NCBI GenBank assembly: GCA_947475845.1
Contig: CANJMO010000008.1
Location: 1 to 55,895, forward strand
Direction: 5' to 3'
Length of the DNA stretch: 55,895 nucleotides
From: Caulobacteraceae bacterium
Lineage (GTDB): Bacteria > Pseudomonadota > Alphaproteobacteria > Caulobacterales > Caulobacteraceae
Shown piece after piece: positions 1 through 8,910 of this stretch (positions are counted from its first letter, which is position 1; each line of letters begins with the position of its first letter). A program made the position numbers and the translations under genes. Below the pieces are notes generated by a model. That model worked only from the letters and a program-made list of their open reading frames with translations. It did no database searches and was not told where the DNA came from.

Positions 1-359
1 ACTTGGCCGTTGATGGTGATCTTGACGAGGCTGCCGCCGATGGAGCCGTCCTTCAAGGGATGCACCACCGCTGTAGCATGATCGCCGGCCTTGATCGACC
101 GGCGGGTCCAGCCGAAGCGGGTCAGGTTATTGGGACTGGCGCCCTCGATCGACCACTCGATCTCCCTGCCCGAACGGTCCGTGACCATGAGCTGGACCCA
201 GGAATGGGGGTTGGTCCACTGGAACTCCTTAACGGTGCCTTCCAGGGTGATTTCTTTTTGCGAGTCGAACATCGAGAAGGCGTGGTGAGCCTGGGCCTGG
301 CTAGCCAACAGGACGGCCGACGCGAGCAGACCGAGCGAGCCTATGATCAGCCTGTTCAT
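1..359 (-). CDS. DUF6152-type exported protein (3' part cut off by window edge)
   Basis: The minus strand is open from an ATG at 359 to the window edge (119 codons, no stop), so the C-terminus is missing. The N-terminus MNRLIIGSLGLLASAVLLA followed by SQAQA-HHAF is a clear Sec signal peptide. The mature part starts HHAFSMFD and contains a conserved-looking TVKEFQWTNPHSW stretch. This matches the small periplasmic DUF6152 family, often near metal or redox genes; its function is not known. Family assignment is by motif recall; the reading frame is directly visible. Confidence 0.75.
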   Translation of the reverse strand, partial: MNRLIIGSLGLLASAVLLASQAQAHHAFSMFDSQKEITLEGTVKEFQWTNPHSWVQLMVTDRSGREIEWSIEGASPNNLTRFGWTRRSIKAGDHATAVVHPLKDGSIGGSLVKITINGQ

Positions 360-476
360 GTCGGCGACCTTTCGTCGTTCCGGACGGCCCAGCCATCCGC
401 CTACACATACGCGCGGTCCGGGCAAAACCCTCGCCCCAAGCAAAAACTAGGCTGAGCCGGTCAGGGCGGCAACTGG

Positions 477-507
477 ATGGCGGCGGACGGGAGCCCGCCG
501 CCGCCAT
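477..507. repeat. 10-bp inverted repeat (hairpin)
   Basis: ATGGCGGCGG at 477-486 is exactly complementary to CCGCCGCCAT at 498-507, with an 11-base loop. It lies downstream of the minus-strand methyltransferase gene (stop at 555) and upstream of the DUF6152 gene (start 359). No T-run follows on either strand, so it is not a textbook intrinsic terminator; it may end or attenuate minus-strand transcription. The rest of 360-554 shows nothing else I can name. Confidence 0.35.
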
Positions 508-554
508 GTTTCAGCGGTCTTGTTATGCGCAACCGCTTCGCTGCTTGAGCGCGG

Positions 555-1316
555 TTACTTCGGCTTGCGGAACTTCAGGACCATGTGATCGGCCGCGAAC
601 CGGGGGGTGATTTCCGATTCCTTCTTGGTGTGGTCGTCCGCGGGGTTGGCCAGGACCTTGCTCTCGGCTTCCAGCTTGAAGCCCGCAGCCTCGACTTCCT
701 GTTTGACGGTGGCCGGTTCGATGCGGTGCAGGGTGTTGGTCTGGGTCGCGCCGGCGCCGGGGGCGGCGATATAGTCGACGATGATGTAGACGCCGCCCGG
801 TTTCAGGCTGTCGAACACCGCCTTGTTGAACTTGGCCATGTCGGCCGAGCCGAAGAACGGGTTGCGGTAGTCGTGGTAGTTGTCGGTGTTCCAGACCACG
901 TCGACCTTTTCAGGGGTCAGGGGCGTGTCGGCCGGCTGCCAGACGACGGTGGCGTTCCCGACGGCGGCGGCGAGGTCGTCGGAGCCCTTGCCAAAGCGCG
1001 GGTTCGACTGCAGGTGGCCGGGGGTGAGCAGGAACAGGTGACCCTTGGGCCCAACCGTCTTGGACAGGATGCGGGTGTAGTAGCCGCCGCCGGGGAAGAA
1101 CTCCTCGACCTTGTCGCCGGGCTTGACGCCGGCGAAGGCCAGGACATCCGCCGGCTTGCGGGTGGCGTCGAGGGCGGTGTCGGCGGCGGGGCGGCCCGTG
1201 TCGGCGACAGCGGCGGCGATGGCGGGCGACACCTTGGGCTGGGCCAGGGCGGGCAGGGCGGCCAAGGTCAGGGCAGTACTAGCGGCGGTCATCAGGGCGC
1301 AGGCGCGGACGTTCAT
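555..1316 (-). CDS. Exported class I SAM-dependent methyltransferase-like protein (COG4798 type)
   Basis: 253 residues. A Sec signal peptide (about residues 1-25, ending LPALAQP) is followed by a Rossmann-type methyltransferase fold. The SAM-binding loop is the unusual FFPGGGYYTRIL in place of GxGxG, and a later VDVVWNTDNYHDYR stretch fits the acidic motif region. This matches the predicted exported methyltransferases of COG4798, which are widespread in Caulobacterales and have no established substrate. A periplasmic protein would lack an obvious SAM supply, so catalysis is uncertain. The ATG at 1316 is preceded by GGAGGAACTCG, a strong ribosome binding site. It is divergent from the MFS gene. 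Confidence 0.8.
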   Translation of the reverse strand: MNVRACALMTAASTALTLAALPALAQPKVSPAIAAAVADTGRPAADTALDATRKPADVLAFAGVKPGDKVEEFFPGGGYYTRILSKTVGPKGHLFLLTPGHLQSNPRFGKGSDDLAAAVGNATVVWQPADTPLTPEKVDVVWNTDNYHDYRNPFFGSADMAKFNKAVFDSLKPGGVYIIVDYIAAPGAGATQTNTLHRIEPATVKQEVEAAGFKLEAESKVLANPADDHTKKESEITPRFAADHMVLKFRKPK

Positions 1317-1484
1317 CGAGTTCCTCCAGATCTTCTATCGACCATACTTTGAGTGGCGGCGCGGCTTTCGGCAAGCGGCGGTTCCAGCGTGTGGAGTCAT
1401 GGAACCCTTAGACTTTCGACTATCGCGGGCTGCCCTCTCCATCGTATCTGACGGCCCTCGGGGCGCAGCGGACAGGGAGGCGAC
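1317..1484. promoter_or_regulatory. Divergent promoter region, methyltransferase / MFS transporter
   Basis: 168 bases between divergent starts must hold both promoters. The MFS start at 1485 has GGGAGG at 1474-1479. One GANTC site (GAGTC, 1394-1398), a CcrM methylation target if this is Caulobacterales, is present. I see no convincing -35/-10 pair. Confidence 0.4.
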
Positions 1485-2891
1485 ATGGGCGAGACCGAAG
1501 GCCTGCCGCCGCCCCAGCGCTATCTGTCGATGGCGACGATCTGGATCGGCATGACGATGGCCGTACTCGACGCCTCGATCGCCAACGTGGCCCTGCCGAC
1601 GCTGGCCCATGAACTGAACGCTACGGCCGCCGGTTCGATCTGGGTGATCAACGCCTATCAGCTAGGCATGGTGATGCTGTTGCTGCCCCTGGCGGCATGC
1701 GGCGAGATGCTCGGCTACCGGCGCATCTATCTGACCGGGATGGTGGTGTTCACCCTGGCCTCGGCGATCTGCATCTTCGCCCCGACCCTGACCGTTCTGG
1801 CGCTTGGGCGCGGGCTGCAGGGGATGGGCGCCGCCGGGGTCATGAGCATGAACGCGGCCCTGGTGCGCCATACCTATCCGCAGCGCCTGATCGGCCGGGC
1901 GTTGGGCGGCAACGCCTTCGTCGTGGGGGTGGCCACGGCTGCCGCGCCGACCGTGGCGTCCGCGATTCTGGCGGTGGCCAGCTGGCGCTGGCTGTTCGCG
2001 GTCAACATCCCGTTCTGCGCCCTGGTCCTGACCTGCGGCCTGTTCGTCCTGCCACGCAGCGACGCCACGCGCCGGCCATTCGATACGCCCAGCGCCCTGC
2101 TGTCCGCCGGCCTGTTCGGGTCCCTGGTATTCGGCGCGGACCTGGTCAGCCGCGGGGATCATGTCGGGCTCGGCTGCGCCCTGCTGGCGGCGGCGGCGGT
2201 GTGCGCCGTGCTGGTGGTGCGGCGCGGCTGGGATCAGCAGGCCCCGCTGTTCCCCATCGACCTGTTGCGCATCCCGCTGTTCGGCCTGTCGATCGCCACC
2301 TCGACCGCCTCGTTCTGCGCCCAGCTGATCGCGGCGGTGAGCCTACCGTTCCTGTTCCAGCGCGGCATGGGCCGCAGTGTGGTGGAGACGGGCATCCTGA
2401 TGACGCCCTGGCCGATCGCCACGGCGCTGTCGGCGACCCTTGCGGGGGTGCTGGCCGAGCGGGTGCAGAGCGCTATCCTGAACTCAGTGGGTCTGCTGGT
2501 GATGGCGGTGGGGCTGTTCCTGCTGGCCATGATGCCCCTGGACGTGGACAACCTCGGCATCGTCTGGCGGACGGCGATGTGCGGCGCCGGGTTCGGCTTC
2601 TTCCAGTCGCCCAACAACCGGACCATGGTGCTGTCGGCGCCGCGGCGACGTAGTGGCGCAACGGGCGGGGCCCTGGCTACGGCGCGCACCACCGGCCAGA
2701 GCCTGGGGGCGGTGCTGGTGGCGGTGCTGTTCCGCGCCTTGCCCCTGACCACCGCCAATCGCTGGGCCCTGGTAGCGGCCGGTCTGCTGGGGGTTGCGGG
2801 GGCCATCGTCAGCAGTTTCCGGCTGGGCCACACCCTTCCGGCGGAAATGCCGGAGACGGATGGGTCCGAAACCCTGGCCGACGCCGGCTAG
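1485..2891 (+). CDS. MFS transporter, DHA2 (EmrB/QacA-like) family
   Basis: 468 residues, about 14 hydrophobic segments, as usual for the DHA2 drug:H+ antiporters. Motif A/B-like sequence LALGRGLQGMGAAGVMSMNAALV sits in the fourth to fifth helix region, and the N-terminus MTMAVLDASIANVALPTLA is characteristic of EmrB-type exporters (the D-x(3)-N-V-A-L-P signature). Inner-membrane efflux of drugs or metabolites is the likely role; the substrate cannot be read from sequence. No EmrA-type membrane fusion partner lies beside it, so it probably works alone. The ATG at 1485 has a GGGAGG ribosome binding site six bases upstream. Confidence 0.9.
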   Translation: MGETEGLPPPQRYLSMATIWIGMTMAVLDASIANVALPTLAHELNATAAGSIWVINAYQLGMVMLLLPLAACGEMLGYRRIYLTGMVVFTLASAICIFAPTLTVLALGRGLQGMGAAGVMSMNAALVRHTYPQRLIGRALGGNAFVVGVATAAAPTVASAILAVASWRWLFAVNIPFCALVLTCGLFVLPRSDATRRPFDTPSALLSAGLFGSLVFGADLVSRGDHVGLGCALLAAAAVCAVLVVRRGWDQQAPLFPIDLLRIPLFGLSIATSTASFCAQLIAAVSLPFLFQRGMGRSVVETGILMTPWPIATALSATLAGVLAERVQSAILNSVGLLVMAVGLFLLAMMPLDVDNLGIVWRTAMCGAGFGFFQSPNNRTMVLSAPRRRSGATGGALATARTTGQSLGAVLVAVLFRALPLTTANRWALVAAGLLGVAGAIVSSFRLGHTLPAEMPETDGSETLADAG

Positions 2892-2900
2892 GCAAACGAA

Positions 2901-2926
2901 AGCGGCGGCCGCACGCGACCGCCGCT
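2901..2926. terminator. Hairpin between convergent MFS and csbD genes
   Basis: AGCGGCGG at 2901-2908 pairs perfectly with CCGCCGCT at 2919-2926 across a 10-base loop. It sits 10 bases past the MFS stop and before the convergent csbD stop, where a bidirectional terminator would be expected. There is no T-run, so strength as an intrinsic terminator is doubtful. Confidence 0.45.
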
Positions 2927-2948
2927 CCCTGATTGTTCGACCGAAAGC

Positions 2949-3125
2949 CTAGTGCTTGGCCTTGTTGGCCGCTTCCTTGACGGAATCGATGGCGCCGCCG
3001 CCCGCGGTCTTGTCCGCCCGGCCGTCGGCCTGAAGCTTGGCGTCGCCGGTGATCTTGCCGGCGGCTTCCTTGACGCGTCCGGCCAACTTTTGACCAGCGC
3101 CTTCGGCTCTCAACTTGTCGACCAT
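2949..3125 (-). CDS. CsbD family general stress protein
   Basis: 58 residues from the ATG at 3125, which has AAGGAG eight bases upstream; a longer in-frame start exists but adds unconserved residues. The sequence MVDKLRAEGAGQKLAGRVKE, then AAGKITGDAKLQADGRADKT, is the hallmark of CsbD (small, charged, Lys/Ala/Gly-rich, no signal peptide). CsbD genes are sigma-B-controlled in Bacillus and stress-induced in Proteobacteria; the molecular role is unknown. An EcfG-type promoter at 3163-3187 fits this. The gene is convergent with the MFS gene. Confidence 0.93.
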   Translation of the reverse strand: MVDKLRAEGAGQKLAGRVKEAAGKITGDAKLQADGRADKTAGGGAIDSVKEAANKAKH

Positions 3126-3162
3126 GGTCTCACTCCTTGAATGAAGATCGGTATCCTCGGTC

Positions 3163-3187
3163 AACGACCTGATTTAAAAGGCGTTCC
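3163..3187 (-). promoter_or_regulatory. EcfG/SigT-type general stress promoter of csbD
   Basis: On the minus strand GGAAC (3187-3183) is followed after exactly 16 bases by CGTT (3166-3163). This is the consensus for the alphaproteobacterial general stress sigma factor EcfG (GGAAC-N16/17-CGTT). The -10 element lies 37 bases before the csbD start. The promoter is seen directly; use by EcfG is inferred. Confidence 0.75.
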
Positions 3188-3195
3188 GCCTGATT

Positions 3196-3495
3196 TTAGA
3201 TAAATGGGCCGGGCATGCCGTAGTGGCTGTCGACCTCCTGGGCCCAGGCGCTGTCGTCGACGTCGGCGACGTCCAGGGTCGGGGCATGCTCCAGCTGATC
3301 CTTGCTGAGCGGCACGACGTAGCCGTTCTTGCCGGTGTCGTAGGTCAGCATCGACCAGGGCAGGGGATGATAGCGTTCACCGGCGCCGAGAAATCGGCCA
3401 TGGGACATGACTGCGTAGGCGACTTTTCCCGACACCTTGTGCAGCAGCACGTCCTCGATATGGCCGAGCTTCTCGCCAGTCTGGTCGTATAGCCG
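3196..3495 (-). pseudogene. PRC-barrel domain protein, 5'-truncated remnant
   Basis: From LYDQTGEKLGHIEDVLLHK to the TAA stop the frame encodes a good PRC-barrel domain (KVAYAVMSHGRFLGAGERYH, PLPWSMLTYDT), close to the PRC-barrel proteins of Caulobacterales and rhizobia. The usual N-terminal 15-25 residues of the barrel are absent. Upstream of about 3495 the frame reads nonsense, while another frame encodes a receiver domain. The remnant has no credible start of its own. A deletion joining two genes, or a one-base error in a true fusion, would explain it. Confidence 0.65.
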
Positions 3496-3790
3496 CGGCG
3501 TCGTAGCCGCTGGCCATGACGATGGGCAACTGAGGCGCCGATTCGCGCATGAGGGCCGCCAGCGCGTCCCCACGCATATCCGGCAGGCCGATATCGATGA
3601 TGGCCAGGTCCAGGCGGGGATAGTCGGACAGCACTTTCAAAGCGTCGGCGGCGGTCTCGACACAGATCGCCTGGAAACCGATAGCGTTGAGGTTGTCTTC
3701 GGACACCATCGCCACCAGGGTCTCGTTTTCCACAAGCAGCGCAATACGCTGGTCCCGGCCTTCACCCACTACCGACAACCTCGACCTCAA
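3496..3790 (-). pseudogene. Response-regulator receiver domain, 3'-truncated remnant
   Basis: Starting from a TTG at 3790, the frame gives RIALLVENETLVAMVSEDNL (beta1/alpha1, with the usual acidic pair partly changed to E-N-E), LDLAIIDIGLPDMRGDALAAL (phospho-acceptor Asp) and LPIVMASGYDAA (beta4 with Ser). It then breaks off: the final Lys-Pro (beta5) and helix 5 are missing. Beyond about 3495 this frame runs into out-of-frame PRC-barrel sequence (to 3377). It looks like the single-domain receivers encoded near blue-light or hybrid kinases. The 3791-3853 gap to cysNC holds no visible feature. Confidence 0.65.
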
Positions 3791-3853
3791 AGCGCCCTAA
3801 ACCTGCGAAACCTCGGCATGTCGCCTCGGGTCTTCGCACACCTGACACAGAGG

Positions 3854-5755
3854 CTATACGATATCGCGGGCGATCAGAGCGTCGACTACCCGACGTGCGG
3901 CCTCCGCCGGCTCGGACCCGGCGGTATGAAGGAAGATCTCGGCGGCTTCGGGGCGTTCGTAGGGCGAAGACACGCCGGTGAAGTTGGCGATCTCACCCTT
4001 GAGGGCCTTGGCGTAGAGGCCCTTGGGGTCGCGTTTTATGCAATCCTCGATCGGCGTGTCGACGAACACCTCGATGAATTCGCCCTCGGCCAGCAGCTCG
4101 CGCGCCATGCGCCGCTCGGCCTTGAACGGTGAGATGAACGAGCACAGCACCACCACGCCCGCCTCGACGAACAGCTTGGCCACCTCGGCCACCCGGCGCA
4201 CGTTCTCGACGCGGTCGGCGTCGGAGAAGCCGAGATCGCGGTTGAGCCCGTGGCGGACGTTGTCGCCGTCGAGCAGGAAGGTGCGCACGCCGCGGTCGTG
4301 CAGTTCGCGCTCGACCAGGTTGGCGATGGTCGACTTTCCCGAACCGGACAGGCCGGTGAACCACAGCACCGCCGGCTTATGGCCGTTGAGCGCCTCTCGC
4401 TCATTGCGGTTCACCAGCAGGGACTGGCGATGGATATTGGCCGCCCGGCGCAGGCCGAAGCTGACCATGCCGGCGCCGACCGTGGCGTTGGTGTAACGGT
4501 CGATCAAGATGAAGGCGCCCGTCTCGCGGTTATCGACGTAGGGGTCGAAGGCGATCGGATTGGAGGTGGAGAAGTTGCAGAAACCGATCTCGTTGAGCGC
4601 CAGGGTGCGCCCGGCCAGATGCTCCAGCGTATCGACATCGATCTTGTGCTTGAGCGCGGTGACCTTGACCGGGCTGTACTGGGTGCCGATGCGCATCAGG
4701 TAGGAGCGGCCGGGCAGCAGAGGCTCGTCGGTCATCCACAGCAGGTCGGCGGCGAACTGGTCGGCGACTTCAGGGCGGGCGGTCGGCGGGACCAGCAGGT
4801 CGCCGCGGGCGATATCGACCTCGTCCTTGAGGGTCAGGGTGACGGCGTCGCCGGCGCGGGCCTCGGCCAGGTCGCCGTCATAGGTGACGATGCGTTCGAC
4901 GGCGGTCTCGCGGCCCGAGGCGGCCACCACGATCTTGTCGCCGGGACGCACGACCCCGGAGGCGATGGTGCCGGAGAAGCCGCGGAAATCCAGGTTCGGA
5001 CGGTTGACCCACTGCACCGGGAAGCGGAACGGCTTGCCCGCCTGTTCGGACGCGACGTCAATGGTTTCAAGGTGTTGGATCAAGGTCTTGCCGGTGTACC
5101 AGGGCAGCTTGTCCGAGCGGGTGTAGACGTTGTCGCCGTAACGGGCCGACATCGGGATCGGGGTGATGGTCTCGAAGCCGAGCGTCTTGGCGAAGTCCAG
5201 GTAGTCGGCGACGATGCGGTCGAACACCGCCTCGCTGTATTCCGCCAGGTCGATCTTGTTCACCGCCAGCACCAGGTGCTTCACGCCCAGCAGCGAGCAG
5301 ATGAAGCTGTGGCGGCGGGTCTGAGTGAGGACGCCCTTACGGGCGTCGATCAGGATCACCGCCAGGTCGGCGTTGGACGCGCCGGTGACCATGTTGCGGG
5401 TATATTGCTCGTGCCCGGGGGTGTCGGCGACGATGAACGAGCGGTTGGGGGTGGTGAAGAAGCGGTAGGCGACGTCGATGGTGATGCCTTGCTGACGCTC
5501 GGCCTCCAGGCCGTCGACCAGCAGGGCAAGGTCGATGTCCTCGCCGACGGTGCCGTGTTTCTTGGAGTCGCGCTCCAGCGAGGCCAGCTGGTCCTCGAAG
5601 ATCAGCTTGGAGTCGTAGAGCAGGCGGCCGATCAGGGTCGACTTGCCGTCGTCCACCGAGCCGCAGGTGAGGAAGCGCAGCAGGCCACGGGCCTGGGCGG
5701 CGTCTTCGAGGGTTTCGGTCTTGGCGAGGGGCCCGTCTTGAAGAATGGCGGTCAT
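3854..5755 (-). CDS. cysN: Bifunctional sulfate adenylyltransferase subunit 1 / APS kinase (CysNC)
   Basis: 633 residues. Residues 1-450 are the CysN GTPase: P-loop [10 protein letters not shown] (31-40), DTPGHEQ (111-117) and NKID (166-169). Residues about 455-633 are APS kinase: P-loop GLSGSGKS (468-475) and [16 protein letters not shown] (496-511). With CysD it makes adenosine 5'-phosphosulfate from ATP and sulfate, driven by GTP hydrolysis, then phosphorylates it to PAPS in the cytoplasm. The N/C fusion is common in Alphaproteobacteria. The start overlaps the cysD stop by one base (TGATG), so translation is probably coupled. Confidence 0.97.
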   Translation of the reverse strand: MTAILQDGPLAKTETLEDAAQARGLLRFLTCGSVDDGKSTLIGRLLYDSKLIFEDQLASLERDSKKHGTVGEDIDLALLVDGLEAERQQGITIDVAYRFFTTPNRSFIVADTPGHEQYTRNMVTGASNADLAVILIDARKGVLTQTRRHSFICSLLGVKHLVLAVNKIDLAEYSEAVFDRIVADYLDFAKTLGFETITPIPMSARYGDNVYTRSDKLPWYTGKTLIQHLETIDVASEQAGKPFRFPVQWVNRPNLDFRGFSGTIASGVVRPGDKIVVAASGRETAVERIVTYDGDLAEARAGDAVTLTLKDEVDIARGDLLVPPTARPEVADQFAADLLWMTDEPLLPGRSYLMRIGTQYSPVKVTALKHKIDVDTLEHLAGRTLALNEIGFCNFSTSNPIAFDPYVDNRETGAFILIDRYTNATVGAGMVSFGLRRAANIHRQSLLVNRNEREALNGHKPAVLWFTGLSGSGKSTIANLVERELHDRGVRTFLLDGDNVRHGLNRDLGFSDADRVENVRRVAEVAKLFVEAGVVVLCSFISPFKAERRMARELLAEGEFIEVFVDTPIEDCIKRDPKGLYAKALKGEIANFTGVSSPYERPEAAEIFLHTAGSEPAEAARRVVDALIARDIV

Positions 5756-6702
5756 CAGAAGTATCCCTCGCGCTTCTTCTTCTCCATCGAGGCGGACTCG
5801 TCAGTATCGATCAGGCGGCCCTGGCGCTCGGACGTGCGGCTGACGCGCATCTCGTCGATGATGTCGTCCAGGGTAGCGGCCTCGGATTCCACGGCGGCGC
5901 TGAGCGGATAGCAGCCCAGCGAGCGGAAACGCACCGAGCGCAGCTGTTCGGTCTCGCCGGGGTTCAGCGGCATGCGGTCGTCGTCGCGCATGATCAGCAT
6001 GCCGTCGCGTTCCACCACGGGGCGCTCGGCGGCCAGGTACAGGGGCACGATCGGGATCGCCTCGGCGCGGGTGTATTCCCAGATGTCGAGTTCGGTCCAG
6101 TTGCTGAGGGGGAAGACGCGGATCGTCTCGCCCTTAGCAATGCGGGTGTTGTACAGGCGCCAGAGCTCGGGGCGCTGGTTGCGCGGATCCCAGACGTGGC
6201 CTTCGGAGCGGAACGAGAAGATACGCTCCTTGGCCCGGCTCTTTTCCTCGTCGCGGCGGGCGCCGCCGAAGGCCGCGTCGAAGCCGTACTTGTCGAGCGC
6301 CTGCTTCAGCGCGTCGGTCTTCATCACCTGGGTGTGCAGGGACGAGCCGGAAGCGATGGGGTTGATGCCGCGGTCGACGCCGTCCTGGTTGGTGTAGACC
6401 AGCAGGTCGACGCCGTAGCGCTGCACGATGCTGTCGCGGTGGCGGATCATGTCCGCGAACTTCCACTTGGTGTCCACATGCAGCAGCGGGAATGGCAGCT
6501 TGGACGGGAAGAACGCCTTGGCCGCCAGGTGCAGCATGACGCCGCTATCCTTGCCGATGGAATAGAGCATCACCGGATTGTCGAAGGCCGCGGCGACCTC
6601 GCGGATGATCTCGATCGATTCCGCCTCCAGCCGGCGCAGGTGGTCCGACAGCGGGCGTCGGGCGGGCGCGTCGAACGCGGAGGCAGGTGTGTGGGCTGTC
6701 AT
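5755..6702 (-). CDS. cysD: Sulfate adenylyltransferase subunit 2
   Basis: 315 residues from the ATG at 6702 (a TTG two codons earlier is also possible). PP-loop ATP pyrophosphatase of the PAPS-reductase family: [17 protein letters not shown] carries the modified PP-loop, followed by [13 protein letters not shown] and [20 protein letters not shown], all typical of CysD. It is the catalytic adenylating subunit and pairs with the downstream CysNC. The 127 bases upstream (6703-6829) separate it from the sensor kinase gene on the same strand and should contain the operon promoter; no CysB-type site was recognised. Confidence 0.97.
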   Translation of the reverse strand: MTAHTPASAFDAPARRPLSDHLRRLEAESIEIIREVAAAFDNPVMLYSIGKDSGVMLHLAAKAFFPSKLPFPLLHVDTKWKFADMIRHRDSIVQRYGVDLLVYTNQDGVDRGINPIASGSSLHTQVMKTDALKQALDKYGFDAAFGGARRDEEKSRAKERIFSFRSEGHVWDPRNQRPELWRLYNTRIAKGETIRVFPLSNWTELDIWEYTRAEAIPIVPLYLAAERPVVERDGMLIMRDDDRMPLNPGETEQLRSVRFRSLGCYPLSAAVESEAATLDDIIDEMRVSRTSERQGRLIDTDESASMEKKKREGYF

Positions 6703-6829
6703 CGTCAAAGCAACGTCACCAGGAAATCCAGGCGCTTAGATGGAGCGCGAGCGTGAGGGTTTACAGGCGCGGTGAGGCGTTGGCAGCGCATGTTTGATAG
6801 GGCGGTCATTAGAGAAGCTATAGGCCGCA

Positions 6830-8176
6830 CTAAACCGGCAGGGTCACCTTCGCCGTGAGGCCGCCGTCCTGGCGGTTTTCCAGGGTCACGTCGCCGCCGT
6901 GGGCGCGGGCTATGGAGCGGGCGACGGAGAGGCCGAGGCCGATGCCGCCGGTCTGGCGGCTGCGCGAGGGCTCGCGGCGGTAGAAGGGGTCGAACACCCG
7001 GTTGAGCTCCTGGCGGGGGACGCCTGGACCGTCGTCGTCGATATCGATCTCGGCCATGCGGTCGGTCACCGACAGGGTGGCGCGGGCGCGGCTGCCGTAT
7101 TTGACGGCGTTGTCGAGCAGGTTGGTCAGCAGGCGGCGCAGGGCCAGGCTGTCGGCATCGATGACGACCTTCTCGGAAGTCTCGACGCGGACGTCGGCGC
7201 CGGTGTCGGCCATGTCGTCGACGATGCTCTCCAGCAGGGATGACAGTTCCAGGCGGGTGCGCTGGGGGTCGGCGGCGGCGTCGCGGACGAAGGCCAGGGT
7301 GGCGGCGATCATCGCCTCCATCTGATCGATGTCGTTGTTCATCTTGGCCTGAACCTCTTCGGGCGCCTGTTCGACGCGGAAGCGGAGACGGGTGAGGGGG
7401 GTGCGCAGGTCGTGGGCGATGGCCCCGACCATACTGGTGCGGTCCTCGACATAGCGCCGGAGCCGGTCCTGCATCTGGTTGAAGGCGCTGGCCGCCTTGA
7501 CGATCTCGGACGAGCCCTTGACCTCGATGGGGGGAGCGTTGGGGTCGCGGCCAAAGCGCTCGGCGGCCTCGCCAAAGCTGGCCATCGGCCGGACCAGGCT
7601 GCGGGAGAAGAAATAGGCGAGTGGAAGCAAGGCGACCGAGGAGATGGCGAACCATATCACCAGGCGCTGCTGCCAGGGGGCGAGGGTGACACGGTCGCCG
7701 GGCTGGACGGTGGTCCAGCGTCCGTCGGGTTTCTCGATGGCCAGCTTGAACGGGGCCATCAGGAAGCTTTCCTCGCGCGGCTGGCCCTGATCGCCGAGCA
7801 AGTCGCGCACCAGGCGGTAGCCGCGCCGGTCGGGCGGGCCGCCCTCGGTAATGACCAGGACATCGTCCTCAGGAAGCTTGAGGTCCTTGGACAGGAGGGC
7901 GCGGAAGCGAGGGAAGCCGATGCGCGCGTCGCTGTCGGCGGGGATGTTGATCGCCTCGTCGCGGATGATCAGGGGCGGGGAGTTGCGGGTCTGGCGCGGC
8001 TGGCCGTGCAGGGCGCGCAGGACGTCGCCCTCGGTATAGAAGATCGGGGTCGGCGGTGGCAGGTGGAAGACGATGAAAAGGTTGATGGCCTGGGCGCCCA
8101 TGATGGCGACGAGGACCAGGGCGAACACCTGGGCGAACAGGGTCCCGGAGCCTCGGTCCATCAGGCGGAATTTCAC
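6830..8176 (-). CDS. EnvZ-like sensor histidine kinase
   Basis: 448 residues. An N-terminal membrane helix (about 13-37), a periplasmic sensor of about 130 residues, a second helix (about 172-190), then HAMP (SRSLVRPMASFGEAAERFG), HisKA with the phospho-acceptor in GAIAHDLRTPLTRLRFRVE (His255), and HATPase (N box LLTNLLDNAVKYG, G1 DIDDDGPGVP, G2 GGIGLGLSVARSIARAHGG). All catalytic motifs are intact. The start ATGA overlaps the stop of the response regulator gene by four bases, so the two are one operon and cognate partners. The signal sensed is unknown. Confidence 0.93.
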   Translation of the reverse strand: MKFRLMDRGSGTLFAQVFALVLVAIMGAQAINLFIVFHLPPPTPIFYTEGDVLRALHGQPRQTRNSPPLIIRDEAINIPADSDARIGFPRFRALLSKDLKLPEDDVLVITEGGPPDRRGYRLVRDLLGDQGQPREESFLMAPFKLAIEKPDGRWTTVQPGDRVTLAPWQQRLVIWFAISSVALLPLAYFFSRSLVRPMASFGEAAERFGRDPNAPPIEVKGSSEIVKAASAFNQMQDRLRRYVEDRTSMVGAIAHDLRTPLTRLRFRVEQAPEEVQAKMNNDIDQMEAMIAATLAFVRDAAADPQRTRLELSSLLESIVDDMADTGADVRVETSEKVVIDADSLALRRLLTNLLDNAVKYGSRARATLSVTDRMAEIDIDDDGPGVPRQELNRVFDPFYRREPSRSRQTGGIGLGLSVARSIARAHGGDVTLENRQDGGLTAKVTLPV

Positions 8177-8910
8177 GTCCGCACGACCTTTGCGCTGAAC
8201 ATATAGCCTTCGTTGCGGATGGTGCGGATCAGCTCCTGGCCGCTGGCGCCGTCGTCGAGTTTCTTGCGCAGACGGCTGATCTGCACGTCGATGGCGCGGT
8301 CGTAGGCCTCGGTCTCGGGGCCGCGGGCGAAGTCGAGCAGCTGATCGCGGGTCAGCACCCGTTGCGGCCGTTCGACCAGGGCGCGCAGGAGGGAGAACTC
8401 GCCGCTGGACAGGTTGATGACCACGCCCTGGGGCGTGCGCAGTTCGCGACGGACCAGATCCAGACGCCAGCCTGCGAATTCCAGCACGCCGCCGTGGTGA
8501 TCCTCGACCACCTTGGGTTCCTGGCGGCGGCGCAGGACCGCGCGCACGCGGGCCAGCAGCTCGCGGGGGTTGCAGGGCTTGGGCAGATAATCGTCGGCGC
8601 CGATCTCGAGCCCGACGATGCGGTCGGTGTCTTCGCCCATGGCCGAGAGCATGATGATGGCGGGACCGGAACCGGCCAGGCGGCGGCAGATCGACAGGCC
8701 GTCCTCGCCCGGCAGCATGACGTCGAGCACCATCAGGTCGGTGTCGCCGCGTTCCAGCACGCGTTCCATGGTCGCGGCGTCGGCGGCCGTCTCCACGGTG
8801 TAGCCATGGCGCGTGAGGAATTCGGAGACGACGTCGCGGATGCCCGGATCGTCATCCACCATCAGGATGTTGGCGCTGGATCCGGGGGTGCGGCTCAAAT
8901 CAATGTCCAT
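8173..8910 (-). CDS. OmpR-family response regulator
   Basis: 245 residues. Receiver domain: acidic pair in ILMVDDDPG (19-21), phospho-acceptor Asp63 in LMVLDVMLPGEDG, Ser89 and Lys111 in DDYLPKPCNP. The C-terminal winged helix runs from about 145 (GVVINLSSGEFSLLRALVER, DRAIDVQISRLRKKL, IRTIRNEGYMFSA). It will bind DNA as a phosphorylated dimer and is encoded with the kinase downstream. Target genes are not evident, though repeated TTGCAA elements upstream could be its own operator. The first about 12 residues are poorly conserved but no better start is visible. Confidence 0.94.
   Translation of the reverse strand: MDIDLSRTPGSSANILMVDDDPGIRDVVSEFLTRHGYTVETAADAATMERVLERGDTDLMVLDVMLPGEDGLSICRRLAGSGPAIIMLSAMGEDTDRIVGLEIGADDYLPKPCNPRELLARVRAVLRRRQEPKVVEDHHGGVLEFAGWRLDLVRRELRTPQGVVINLSSGEFSLLRALVERPQRVLTRDQLLDFARGPETEAYDRAIDVQISRLRKKLDDGASGQELIRTIRNEGYMFSAKVVRT

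Noticed and set aside
3175-3192. Small hairpin AGGCG-GAA-CGCCT with a short U-run on the minus strand, read as a terminator after the PRC remnant
   Set aside because: The stem is only five base pairs and its loop contains the GGAAC of the EcfG promoter; the promoter explanation is much stronger.
4250-5911. Long plus-strand open frame (553 codons) antisense to cysN
   Set aside because: An antisense shadow of high-GC codons; the composition is Val/Gly/Asp/Gln-rich with no domain, while cysN has every family motif.
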